From Diadophis punctatus similis (lineage: Eukaryota > Chordata > Lepidosauria > Squamata > Dipsadidae), in NCBI GenBank assembly GCA_023053685.1, contig JALIGW010000058.1:501001-565000 (forward strand): DNA of 64,000 nt, read 5' to 3'. Below are positions 23,720 through 34,210 of this stretch, in pieces; position 1 is the stretch's first letter; every line of letters starts with the position of its first letter. Under the pieces are notes generated by a model. The model was not told the DNA's origin and did not search any database. It worked only from the letters and a program-made list of their open reading frames with translations. Made by a program: the position numbers and the translations under genes.

Positions 23720-24450
23720 GAGAAGCGGGCCAGTCCTGAGTGCCAGAGGGCGCGAGGAGGCCGGGGACGAGGGGAGGGAAGGGAAGGGAAGGGGCGCCGC
23801 AGCGGAATTTTGGGGCAGCTGCTCCCTTCAAACGCCCGCAAAAGGCCGCGGAGGCTACGCATCGCCTGAACCGGAGCGCCCCCGGCAGAGCAGGCGCCCA
23901 CCAACCGGGCGGCCGGAGAGGGGGAGGCCGGCCGGGGTCCCCGGCGGCCCCACGAAGACCCCCCCCGCTCCCACCCTTCCCGACAGGCCGGGCGGAGGGA
24001 GGCGAGGTGCGCTCATTGTCGCCATGGAAACCGCGGGGCCCCCCCGCCTGCAGTCGCAGGTTGCTATGACGACGGCCGGCAGGCCACGCGCTCCGGCGTT
24101 GTCATGGCGGCCCGGCTTCCTCCGAGCCGCCGCATTCCCTCCGCCGGCCGCCCCGGTGCCTGCGGGATGGAGAAGGGGGCCGGTCCGCGATCCGGCTTCG
24201 TCCGGCTCCGGCTGCAGGAGGTGGGCCGGGACGCTTCGCCGTTTCCGTGGCCTTAGGTCGCCTGTGGAAGCAACTGACCCGGCCCGGCCCCCGGCGCCCC
24301 CGGCAGAAGGAGCCCCAAGCCAGGCGGGCAATACACAGCGGCGCCCCGGCAGCCTTTTTTTCGCCCAGCGCCGCCGCTTCGGAACAGCCAGGTCGGAAGG
24401 CAGGAGAGACCCCAGCCCGGCCTTGTGGCACCGGGGCCTCCCTCTCTGCC
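23720..24450. promoter_or_regulatory. CpG island with three X-box-like (RFX) motifs
   Basis: A CpG-dense block holds three motifs close to the RFX X-box (GTNRCC-NN-RGYAAC): GTCGCCATGGAAAC at 24018-24031, GTTGCTATGACGAC at 24060-24073 and GTTGTCATGGCGGC at 24098-24111, spaced about 40 bp. RFX factors drive ciliary and some neuronal genes. A small ATG frame follows on the plus strand at 24167 (MEKGAGPRSGFVRLRLQE, then a possible GT donor at 24221), but I do not recognise it. The island lies within the inferred SLC12A5 first intron and could be an antisense or independent promoter. Confidence 0.45.
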
Positions 24451-25956
24451 AGGACTGCCCCCATCCCCATCAGGGCCCCGAGGAGGGTGAGGGTCCTGCT
24501 GGCAGCTGCTCCCTTTCTGGATGCCCTTTAAGGAGGGCCCCATATAGAGTACATAACAGCAGTCAATCCACAAGGCAGGCACTTCCTGTCCAGGAAACAG
24601 CCACAGGTGGAGAAAGACCCTCCTAGCCGAGGCTCCCACCTCTTGTTCCAGCAACAGGGGACCCCCCCCCCCACACACACCGCTCCCCAAGAGCAGCCAT
24701 TCGCTCCTGACAGGTTTTCCTCCTGTCTCTCAACCGGCTTCTCCCCTTCGCACCCCGAAAGTCAAGACAGTCAAGAGTCATGTTGGTGAGACGGGCAGCT
24801 ACTGTATATAAATGTCCCCCTTAAGGCTTCTGCCATGTTTCCAGGACAGTCCAGGGAAATATAACTGGGTATATCAACTCATCATCTCTACACCTACTAC
24901 GTGATCAGCTCCCCCCAACCCCTCCCCCACTCCATAGCACTGGTAAGTAACAGGAGGGGCTTGAGCTCTGCAGGAACCCACTCGGGAGGGGTCCAGAGCT
25001 TGACTTCTCTTCCCCCTCCCCCAATGACTGGAACATCCCCAAATGCCTCTCCTGCCTCCCTCCCTCCAGGAGGCCACGCCCAGGGCACCCAAGGCTACTG
25101 GGAGATGGCTATAACACCCCCCCCCACACAACCCAAGAGCAGTCCCGAGGGCCAGGAGGGGGAGGATGCGAAGTCCACCTCCGCAGAGCCTCCCCCCACC
25201 CCCAGCAAAGAGATCCTTGGAGGTCTTCTGCTGTCAGAGTGGGGCATGCAGCCATCACCCCCGAGATGTGCAGGAGCAGCCAGCCAAGGTTTCAATCAGG
25301 CCCGGGGACGGCTGCTGCTGCTGCTGCTGCTGGACCCCAAGGGGGTTCCTGGGGACTCAGGGGAGATGGATGAAGTCGGCATTCATGCTTGGCTGCAGCC
25401 TGGACCAGAGCCCCACGGCCTGCCCGGGAAACGCACCCACTGCTGAAAGCGCTACTCTGGCCACGGCCACCCACCCCCGAATCCCACTCACAGGGGGCAT
25501 TTATGGACCCAGCCTTTCAAGCCTCAGAAAAGTCCCCTTGCCCGGCATGAGACAGTCAGGCTTCGGACCAAGGGCAGCCACTCGCTTTCGGACAAAGCGG
25601 CTAGCAGTGTGTGGCCCGGCTTCCCCAGCCGGCCCTTTCGGAAAGGCCTTTCTCCCTGACCCGCCTCAAGCGGCCCTCGCCATCCCACGCATGGCACCGG
25701 GAAAAGGTGATGGCTTCGCACATGAGGCTTTGTGATCTGGCGTGGCGTGTAAAGCCAGCCAATTGTGATTTAAACAAACCGTGGCTTAATACTGGCAGGG
25801 TTCCTATGATATGCTTAAGCAGGCCCCAGCAGTTTCGGGCTCACAGGTTAAACTTTTGGGCTTCTGCCTGATTTTATTCAAACATCTGATGTTTTTAACC
25901 TCTTTAGGAAGGCAGAAGGGGTGTGTGTGTGTGAGAGGGGGGGGGGCTGGGGGCAC
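24451..25956. other. No gene recognised
   Basis: Unique GC-rich sequence with a short (CTG)n at 25312-25330. Nothing supportable. Confidence 0.4.
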
Positions 25957-26338
25957 TACAGGTAGTCCTTGACTTACAACTATTCACTTAGTGACTGCTC
26001 AGAGTTACAGTGGCACTGAATAAAGTGAGTTAAAACTGGTAGACTTACAACTCTTAGAATTACAACTCAGCATCATCATCTCCGGGGTCATGAAATCCAA
26101 ATTTCGGTGTTCCCGGGGTCACCAGAGATCTCCCCCTGCAGCCTTCCCAACTGGCTTCTGGCAAGCAGGGGAAATCGGACTGGCTTAACGGCCGCATGAT
26201 TTGCTTAAGAACTGCAGTGATTTACTTAACATCTGTGGCAAAAAAATGGTAATAAAATTGGGTGAAACTCACTTAGCAACTGCCTTGCTTAACAACAGCA
26301 ATTCTGGCCTCAGTTGTGGTCGTAAGTCAAGGATGATG
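25957..26338. repeat. Tc1/mariner-like MITE, copy 3
   Basis: Starts TACAGGTAGTCCTTGACTTA; the right end GTCGTAAGTCAAGGATGATG is slightly decayed. About 380 bp, close to full length. Confidence 0.75.
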
Positions 26339-26665
26339 TGCATCTATTTCCGCTTGAGGCTTCCATCCATGTCTTCAGATGAACTCTTGCTGGTCTGGGG
26401 GGGGGGGGGAGCAAGGGGGGTGTTTTTGACAGCGGAGATAAATTATCCCTGACAGGCATTTTTATTTCTCAAGCCCGGTTGTGACTCTGGCAAAGGGAAC
26501 TGTGGCCCCAAAGGGCCCCTGGAACAATTCCCTGCAGGAGAGTAAATACAGAAGTGGCACAGCCTCTCCCCCCCCCCCCCAACGCCCTGTTGGCTGCCAC
26601 TCATGACCAAGCAGAGCGGCCCCTGGCTGAGGAAGGGGGGGGCTGGCAGGGCAGGAAGGCTGCAT

Positions 26666-26735
26666 GCGAGGAGGAGGAGGAGGAGGAGGAGGAGGAGGAG
26701 GAGGAGGAGGAGGAGGAGGAGGAGGAGGAGGAGGC
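26666..26735. repeat. (GAG)n microsatellite
   Basis: About 23 GAG units. The poly-Glu, poly-Leu and poly-Ser frames are artefacts. Confidence 0.95.
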
Positions 26736-27341
26736 AGTGGTGGCGGCAGAGAAATTGCAGAGCTGCCCATCCAGCCTTGATGGACGTTTGCAGAAGGCAA
26801 AGGAAGGTGGCTCTGCCGACAGAGGGAAGCAATTGTGGATGCCAGGCGGGAGAGAAGAAGCCAGGCTCCGGCCAGAGCGCCAATTCTGGGTATTTACAAG
26901 GGACAAATGGGGAATGAAGCGCAGCCCTCTCACCCTTCCAGCCAGGGGTGCCTCTTTACTAACATGCCATCAGTCAGGAAAGCGCCATCAGTTCCAGGGG
27001 AAATGCAAAATACGATAACTACCACAGGTTACCAGCAGAGGGAGCCCCATGTCTGCCATTGCTCACTTGCAGTGAAAATTCCAGCCTCTCTATTCTATCT
27101 CTTTAAGGGGGTCTAGGACAGTTCGCCTCCTCCACTCTGCCGCACCTGTTTTGTCCCCAGCCTTCCACCCCCAAACAATCCGGCTCTGCCTTTTCTCCTT
27201 GGCCCCTTAGCCTAACGGGCCAAAAAGCCAGTTCACCCCGGGCTTTTGGGCGCATGGGACACTTTGCCCCCAGCCAATCAGAGGAGCAAGAATCCCACCC
27301 CCTTGGAAGCAGCCTTTTTAGGAGAAGGAACGGGGGACAAG

Positions 27342-27790
27342 TCTTCCCTCTCTTGCTTAAAAGAGACACGTTTTTCAGAGGGTCCCAATGAAGGAAAGGG
27401 GAGGGAGGAAGAGTGCTTCCAGCTGGACTCAATGAGATTCCCTCTCTTGCTTAAAAGAGACACGTTTTTCAGAGGGTCCCAATGAAAGAAAGGGGAGGGA
27501 GAAACAGTGCTTCTAGCTGGACTCAATGAGATTCCCTCTCTTGCTTAAAAGAGACACGTTTTTCAGAGGGTCCCAATGAAGGAAAGGGGAGGGAGGAAGA
27601 GTGCTTCCAGCTGGACTCAATGAGATTCCCTCTCTTGCTTAAAAGAGACACGTTTTTCAGATGGTCCCAATGAAAGAAAGGGGAGGGAGGAAGAGTGCTT
27701 CTAGCTGGACTCAATGAGATTCCCTCTCTTGCTTAAAAGAGACACGTTTTTCAGATGGTCCCAATGAAGGAAAGGGGAGGGAGGAAGAGT
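27342..27790. repeat. 94-bp tandem repeat array, left arm
   Basis: Units start at 27342, 27436, 27530, 27624 and 27718 with exact 94-bp spacing; the last is partial. Each contains TTGCTTAAAAGAGACACG and GTCCCAATGAA. A few single-base differences separate the units. Confidence 0.92.
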
Positions 27791-28191
27791 GCTTTGGGGG
27801 GAACCAGTCAGGAACAGTGGTTTCTATATTTTCCCCTTCATTGTGTATGAGAGGGGCTTCCATTTTTCTCCCCACATTTTCGATCCCTTTGGTCCAGGTT
27901 CCTGGTTCCTGTCTTGAATTCCCTTGAGCCAGGCAATTATCCCTTGCAAACCACGATGCCAGCTGTGATTCTCACTATACCTAAATCAGCTTACCAGGAG
28001 CTTTAGGTTTTTTTGCACCAGATTTGATTCAATATCTCTTTTTTGCTGCCCCTCCCTCCCTTCCTTCCTTCCTTCCTTCCTATGAGAGAGAGAGAATGAG
28101 AGACAGAGGGAATGGGAGAGAGAGAGAGAGCTAGGGAGTGCGAGGATGAGGGAGGGAGGATGAGGGAGGGAGGGAGGGAGGGTGAGAGAGG

Positions 28192-28239
<48 letters not shown>
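27791..28239. other. Spacer of the inverted-arm element, with GA/GGAA tract
   Basis: Non-repetitive sequence to about 28045, then (CCTT)n and a GA-rich simple tract at 28083-28240. No coding frame is convincing. Confidence 0.6.
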
Positions 28240-28243
<4 letters not shown>

Positions 28244-28690
28244 ACTCTTCCTCCCTCCCCTTTCCTTCATTGGGACCCTCTGAAAAACGTGTCTCTTTTA
28301 AGCAAGAGAGGGAATCTCATTGAGTCCAGCTAGAAGCACTCTTCCTCCCTCCCCTTTCCTTCATTGGGACCCTCTGAAAAACGTGTCTCTTTTAAGCAAG
28401 AGAGGGAATCTCATTGAGTCCAGCTGGAAGCACTCTTCCTCCCTCCCCTTTCCTTCATTGGGACCCTCTGAAAAACGTGTCTCTTTTAAGCAAGAGAGGG
28501 AATCTCATTGAGTCCAGCTGGAAGCACTCTTCCTCCCTCCCCTTTCCTTCATTGGGACCCTCTGAAAAACGTGTCTCTTTTAAGCAAGAGAGGGAATCTC
28601 ATTGAGTCCAGCTAGAAGCACTGTTCCTCCCTCCCCTTTCCTTCATTGGGACCCTCTGAAAAACGTGTCTCTTTTAAGCAAGAGAGGGAA
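28240..28690. repeat. 94-bp tandem repeat array, right arm (inverted)
   Basis: Reverse complement of the left array, again about five units, with CGTGTCTCTTTTAAGCAA in each. It abuts a (GA)n tract on its left side. Confidence 0.92.
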
Positions 28691-28934
28691 GACTTGTCCC
28701 CCGTTCCTTCTCCTAAAAAGGCTGCTTCCAAGGGGGTGGGATTCTTGTTCCTCTGATTGGCTGGGGGCAAAGTGTCCCGTGCGCCCAAAAGCCCGGGGTG
28801 AACTGGCTTTTTGGCCCGTTAGGCTAAGGGGCCAAGGAGAAAAGGCAGAGCCGGATTGTTTGGGGGCGGAAGGCTGGGGACAAAACAGGTGCGGCCGAGT
28901 GGAGGAGGCGAACAGTCCCATTCCGTCTTTAAGG

Positions 28935-29880
28935 CCACAGTGGCTCTGTCAGGACCACGGACCCTCCACCCTCTTGCCCCTTGCCCCATAAGCCAGCCTA
29001 GCCAGGAAAACTAGCCATGAAAGTCAAAAGCAGCAGGAGCTGGCAATTGCCCGTAGATTGCCAGGGACGTCCCACTCAGGACCACCTGTGCGGTGAACAG
29101 AAGTCGGACGTGGGCTCTGGATGCCCTGGGCATCCGATGCTTGGGAGCTAAAGCTGCTCCTTGGGGGCCCAGAAGGTGAGTAGCAGGAAAGTAGAAAGAC
29201 CAGCCCAGACCTTCAAAGGCTCCATTGGGTTTGCCCCCTGGTTGGGCAATGACTCCCACCCAACCCAGCTTCAGAGAAGAACCAGGGGCCCAGCAAAGAA
29301 CCGGAGGGGGCTGCAGAGGAGATGGACGGTGCCAGCCATCCAGCAAGCATGTCTCTCATGCTGGGGGGGGGGCACCAAGGACCCAGGCAATTTTGGGCAG
29401 GTGGGAGGAAGAAGCCCTTTAACAGGTACCAGCAGACCTTAGAAGCCAAAATCCCACACCTATTTCATCAAGGTGAAGCTATTTGGGAAGGGCCTTCCAA
29501 TAATATTCACGTCTTTGGACTGTGAAGAATCTATGTCTGAATCTTCAATAAAACAAGTGGAAAAATCTCTCACAAGCAGATCTAAGGATGTTTCTGACCC
29601 AGATTTCTGCAAGAAACCAAGAGCCTCGGTCACTCGGTGGCTTCTGGCCAGCATGTGTCCACGTTTTGGGTGGCAGGAACGCAGGGTGTGACCCAGGTAT
29701 GACCAAGGCTGGTGGCAGCACGCACGTTTTGTGACTGAAGAAACAAAGGCCTCTGTGAAAACAATCCACTCGGCTCCTACTTCAATAGAGCAGGTTAATT
29801 TTTTAGCCACTTAGCTAAACTGGCATAGGTCCCACTGCTTCCTCCCACTTTCCCACACGAGCCCCGCGTGGTCGGTCCCT
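28935..29880. other. No gene recognised
   Basis: Unique sequence between the inverted-arm element and a SINE fragment. No convincing exon. Confidence 0.4.
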
Positions 29881-29978
29881 GGCCTAAGGTCACCCAGGAA
29901 GCTGGTAGGGTGAGCCTGGACTTCGGTCTAGGCTTCCCTGGTCTTCTCTGCCCAGCACTTTAATCACTGCACCAGATT
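29881..29978 (-). repeat. tRNA-derived MIR-like SINE fragment
   Basis: On the minus strand, TGGTGCAGTGATTAAAGTGC is a tRNA-like A-box region, and GGGTGACCTTAGGCC matches the body of this SINE type. Confidence 0.6.
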
Positions 29979-30039
29979 GGCAGTCAGCGTCGGCCTGCGG
30001 CTGTTTCATGATTTACGCGGCTGCCAACATCCAGCAGAG

Positions 30040-30245
30040 GAGAGAGACTCTCCGTGTGGCTCAGTCTGGGCCTGCGCTGGAGTCCTTGGCGCTCTCTGGG
30101 CTGGGCTGCTTCCTTGCAGACCTCTCAGGCCCCAACTAGGGAGCATCATCAGTGCAGCAGTGAAGAAGCCACCCAGTCAGACGATGAAACGGGTGCAAAC
30201 AAACCACCAAGCTCAGAGAGCACCAAGGACTCTGCGGAGTTCCAA
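30040..30245 (+). repeat. Dispersed repeat, partly inverted
   Basis: Carries CTTGGCGCTCTCTGGGC and, about 130 bp later, the inverse GCTCAGAGAGCACCAAGG; related to the fragment at 19131. Confidence 0.45.
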
Positions 30246-30663
30246 ACTTCAATGATTTATCCCCTTTTGCTTGTCTGGAAAAGGAACTACTGGGAAATTA
30301 ATTAGACACTAAATCTTCAGGGAAAGAGATTTTAAAATGCACCAGATTTTTAAGAGATGCTTTTGAAAAGAACATTTTTTTCTTTTTTTGCAAAGAAACC
30401 AAATTTTGTTCCTGTCAGTTTAATGTGAACCATCCCGTTAAAAAGGTCAGTTTAATTACATAATATACTAATTCCCGTTAGTCCCTCTGTGGATTCGCCT
30501 CTGGAATGGAAAGGTTCAGATTGGCTTCTAAAGATTGTCATTAATCACTGATGAGTTAAACAATAAAAACAATTAAGAAATAAGCAGGTATCATTAAAAA
30601 AATCTGCCCATATACATATTCTCAAGTTAAGAATGAGGGCGTTGGCCAAGCATAGGGGGGGGG
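30246..30663. other. No gene recognised, AT-rich
   Basis: AT-rich unique sequence. Nothing supportable. Confidence 0.4.
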
Positions 30664-31004
30664 CTCCTGGACTTACGACCACAGCCAGAACATCCGTCGC
30701 TAAGCAGGTTGGTCAGTAAGTTAATCTTAATTTTATGACCGATTTTGCCATGGTCATTAAGCAAATCACCATGGTCTTTAAGTGAATCCTGGTTCCCTCG
30801 TTGACTTTGCTTCTCGGAAGCTGTCCGGGAAGGTCACAAACGGCGACACTGCCAAGGGTGGTAAATGTATGCCAGTTGCCAAGCACCCAAATTTTGGTCA
30901 CGTGACCAGGGAGATGCAAGGACTGGTGGTAAGTCACTTTTTCAGCACAGCTGTAACTTCAAGTAGTTCTTAAATGAATGGACGTAAGACGAGGACTACC
31001 TGTA
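30664..31004. repeat. Tc1/mariner-like MITE, copy 4
   Basis: Left end CTCCTGGACTTACGACC, right end GACGAGGACTACCTGTA. Internal CACGTGACCAGGGAGATG fits the family. Confidence 0.72.
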
Positions 31005-31019
31005 TCCCACCTGTTGGAA

Positions 31020-31925
31020 GACTACAGGAATTGGGCCTGTCTTGTCTAACAAAGGACTAAGGGGGACATGAGAGCAGCCTTCCGATATCTGAGGGGCTGC
31101 CCCAAAGGAGAGGGGGGGTCCACCTATCCTCCAAAGCCCCTGAGAAGGCAGGACAAGAAGCAACGGATGGAAACTCATCAAGGAGAGAAGCAACCTGGAA
31201 CTAAGGAGGAATTTCCTGACAGAACAATTAACCAGTGGAACAGCTTGCCACCAGAAGTTGTAAGTGCTCCATCAACCCTGGAAGTTTTTAAGAAGAGATT
31301 GGACAACCATTTGTCTGAAATGGTATATAGCAGTGAAGACTAACCTTTTTCTCGTTGCGTGTCTAAAGTGCGTGCACGCCGGCACCCATAATGCAATGCG
31401 TGCATGACACCCACGCCCAGCCCCCCTGTGCATGTGCGTCTGAACCCCCGTGCTCCCCCGCCCCCACACACATACGCACGGGACACCCCCTGCACTCTCC
31501 CTGTCCCCCACACATGCACACGCGACCCCCCCACCCCGTTTTGGGCCTAGCAAGCCTCCCTGCAGCCTCCTGGGACCAAAAATGGGCTGCAGGGGCCCCC
31601 CTGCCCCCCCGCACTCCCCCACCCCCCACACATGCACATGCAACCCTCCTACTCCCCACGCATGCACGCATGTCTCCCGCATGGGCCCCGTCCTCTGCGC
31701 ATGCGCGGCAGATACCCGAAAATCAGTTGGCTGGCGGGAGGCACGTGCGCATGCGCGGTGGAGCTGAGCTGGGTGATGGCTTGCATCCCCGCGGAGAGGG
31801 CTCTGTGTGCCACCTGTGGCACACGTGCCATAGGTTCGCCATCACGGGTATATAGGGTTTCCTTCCTAAGCAGGGGGTTGGACTAGAAGACCTCCAAGGT
31901 CCTTTCCACTCTGTTATTCTTATGC
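31020..31925 (+). repeat. CR1 3' part split by a hAT-type element
   Basis: CR1 from GGGGGACATGAGAGCAGCC to TTGTCTGAAATG, then the hAT copy, then the CR1 tail GGTTGGACTAGAAGACCTCC to CTCTGTTATTC. Confidence 0.85.
31323..31855. mobile_element. hAT-type nonautonomous element inside a CR1 copy
   Basis: The element 31331-31847 (517 bp) begins CAGTGAAGACTAACC and ends GGTTCGCCATCACGG, flanked by GTATATAG on both sides (31323-31330, 31848-31855), a perfect 8-bp duplication. It splits a CR1 3' end, whose halves join cleanly when the element is removed. The interior is rich in CACGCATGCACG-like runs. Confidence 0.88.
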
Positions 31926-32351
31926 CGCATCTGAGCAGAAATGAATGACTGTGAAAGAGAATGTGTAGGAAAATGAGGAATTCTGGGAGTTGAAGTCCAC
32001 TAGTCATCAAAGGGCCATAGTTCCCCACCCCGGATGTAGCCCAAAGCACAGAGACCTTTGGAAGGCCGATGCAAGGAGGGCTCTCCGAAAGCCAGCCAGG
32101 GAGCTGCTGTGCAGCCAGAGGGAGAAGAGGCCGGAGTGGGGCTAGTGCAGGGAGGTTCCCACGCCTGGAGCTTTGCAGGCCGGCTGGACCAGCCCACCCA
32201 TCGGAGGCAGGGAAGCCCTGGCTAGTTGGAGCCAGGCAAGCAGGGACTGAAGACGGCTTCGGAGCACTTGCCCAGCGGGTGGTCCCTTCCAGGAGCCAGC
32301 CCTGTTCCCAGCTGCTCCAGCAGAGGGTCCTGGGGGGTTTGGGAACCCACA

Positions 32352-32642
32352 AATACAGGCAGTCACAATTGAGCCCCAAATTTCTGTTGCTAAACAAGAT
32401 GTTTGTTAAGTCAATTTTGCCCCATTTTACAACCTTTCTTCCTACAGTTGTTAAGTGAATCACTTCAGCTGTTAAGTTAGTAACATGGTTGTTAAACGAA
32501 TCTGGCTTCCCCATCGACTTTGCTCATCAGAAGTTTGCAAAAGGGGATCATGTGACCGCGGGACGATGCAACGGTCATAAATTCAAGTTAGTTGGCAACC
32601 ATCCAACTTTTGATCATGTGACCATGGGATACTGCAATTAGG
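32352..32642. repeat. Tc1/mariner-like MITE, copy 5 (right end lost)
   Basis: Starts near TACAGGCAGTCACAATTGAG; internal TTGTTAAGTGAATCACTTC and GTGACCATGGGAT match the family. The distal end is missing. Confidence 0.68.
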
Positions 32643-32949
32643 CCTCCCCCCATCAGTCACCCATGAAACTGGGAAGGAGAAGCTTCACAGGGCATTTCAG
32701 AAACATCTGGAAATAGGACGATTCTCTCCTCCACTCTCAGCCCAAAATAAATCAGTAGACAGACAAACCAGCATAAACCCTCCCGGGCTCAGTTCATGGA
32801 GATAAAGGGATGCTGCTCAAAGGTTTTTAGCAGAATCCAATTGTCTGAATTGCTTCGTTTGAGAATGGGACAGCCAAGAAACGCTGCAAAAATAAAGGGA
32901 ATAAAGAAATAACATAAAATACATGTGGAATCCCAATTTGTTCCCCAAA

Positions 32950-33200
32950 GAGGCCATAGCCACGGTGGCGCAGTGGTTAGAATGCAGCACTGCAGGCTAC
33001 TTCTGCTGCCGGCTGCCTGAAATTTGGCAGTTCAAATCTCATCAGGCTCAAGGTTGACTCAGCCTTCCGTCCTTCCGAGGTGGGTAAAATGAGGACCCAG
33101 ATTGTTGGGGGCAAGAGGCTGAACTCTGTAAACCGCTTAGAGAGGGCTGTGAAGAGGTATATAAGTCTAAATGCTATTGATATTGCTATAGGCTGAACTG
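32950..33200 (+). repeat. tRNA-derived squamate SINE
   Basis: Head GTGGCGCAGTGGTTAGAATG and B box AGTTCAAATCTC, body GAGGTGGGTAAAATGAGGAC, tail GGTATATAAGTCTAAATGC. It abuts the solo LTR. Confidence 0.82.
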
Positions 33201-33203
33201 GTT

Positions 33204-33918
33204 GTTGCTGTTCTGCCCCAGCTAAGAACATAACACAACACCCAGTTGGTACGCACTTATTTAATACAATAATTACTACTAATAAACTTCTTAGCAGTGG
33301 AATATGCACGCAACAATTCACAAGCAGTCTTTTCATGCAAGCAACCAGCTGCTAATTAATCTTCATTAACAGCTGGTATCAGTTCAAAGAGTCTTAAAGT
33401 AAAGAAGAGCAATTAGGTCTTGATATCTTACGGAGCTTCCGAGAGTTGGCAAAATGCCCAGAGGTAGTCCTTGATAATCCAAGCCGAAGCAGAGAAAACA
33501 AATCAGACGTTTTTCAAACAGGAGCACAAACTATGACCAGAGGGATTTCCAAATTGTTTCCTGCAGCCTTTCAGCTGCCTCTGATGTCCTTAAGTAGACT
33601 AGGGGAGTGGCCAATTAGCCCCAAGTCTTACTCCTGAGAAGACCTCCTCTGGAGGAACCATTCCTGCCTCTTAGCAGCTCTGAGTGCTCTTGCATTAAGA
33701 AGAGGAGAAGCCTCTTCTCCCTCATCACTGCTATGAGGTGCTGGAGGTTCCGAAGGCCCTGGCTGAACCTCAGCCTCTGGCACCGAGTCCTCGCCAGCCT
33801 CCTCACTGTCTGACTCGGGTGCCAGCTGCATGGGCCGTCGGCGCAACACCAAGTCGGTCTCCTCCCTAACAGGATCCGCTATCAGCTGCACGGGCTGCTG
33901 GCGGGCCACAACAGTTGC
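33204..33918 (-). mobile_element. Solo LTR with 5-bp target duplication
   Basis: The segment 33209-33913 (705 bp) begins TGTTCTGCCCC and ends CCACAACA on the plus strand, and is flanked by GTTGC on both sides (33204-33208 and 33914-33918). TGTT/AACA ends plus a 5-bp duplication are the hallmark of an LTR. Minus orientation is preferred: it gives a CCAAT-type element (ATTGGCCAC) followed by a TATA-like CTACTTAAGGAC. No internal region or second LTR is nearby, so it is a solo LTR. A minus-strand open frame of about 98 codons, rich in acidic residues, covers its start; I do not recognise it. Family uncertain. Confidence 0.7.
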
Positions 33919-34210
33919 CGACAAATGTAGAAGTTACAAAATATGCTCCCACTGAGGACTTAGGAGTGTGGAAGGGAGCTGGATAGGGTGCAATCAGCCG
34001 GGCTTTCAAAAATGGATGCCACCTAGACTGACCCAGCATCAGGCTGACCACTCTGGGCCAGCTGCAATTTCTGAACCACCTTCAAGGACTGCCCTGCACA
34101 AAGCGCATTGCAACAGTCTAGTCGTGGTCATGCACTGCAAAGCTATTCCTCCAGAGGAGGGGGTTCCCCATGAAGAGCAAGCCCCTCCCTCAAATCCAGC
34201 CCCTGCAAGC

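Larger units (their letters stand above)
27100..28934. mobile_element. Foldback/MULE-like element with ~0.7-kb inverted arms
   Basis: A left arm (~27109-27790) recurs as its reverse complement at ~28240-28925. Each arm has an outer single-copy part of about 230 bp (roughly 98% identical between arms by eye) and an inner array of a 94-bp unit. Both ends abut TCTTTAAGG (27100-27108 and 28926-28934), a 9-bp direct repeat that fits a target duplication and is typical in length for Mutator-like elements. The outermost 11 bp of the two ends match imperfectly. The spacer holds no coding sequence I recognise. Small frames reading PPSPFLHWDPLKNVSLL are only translations of the 94-bp repeat. Confidence 0.75.

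Noticed and set aside
26554..27018. Plus frame with a long poly-glutamate run
   Set aside because: It is the (GAG)n microsatellite with random flanks.
27040..28940. Possible CRISPR-like array because of 94-bp periodicity
   Set aside because: Units are contiguous with no unique spacers, inverted in two arms, in vertebrate DNA.
28112..28991. Repeated small frames containing PPSPFLHWDPLKNVSLL
   Set aside because: They are translations of the 94-bp tandem repeat in the inverted-arm element.
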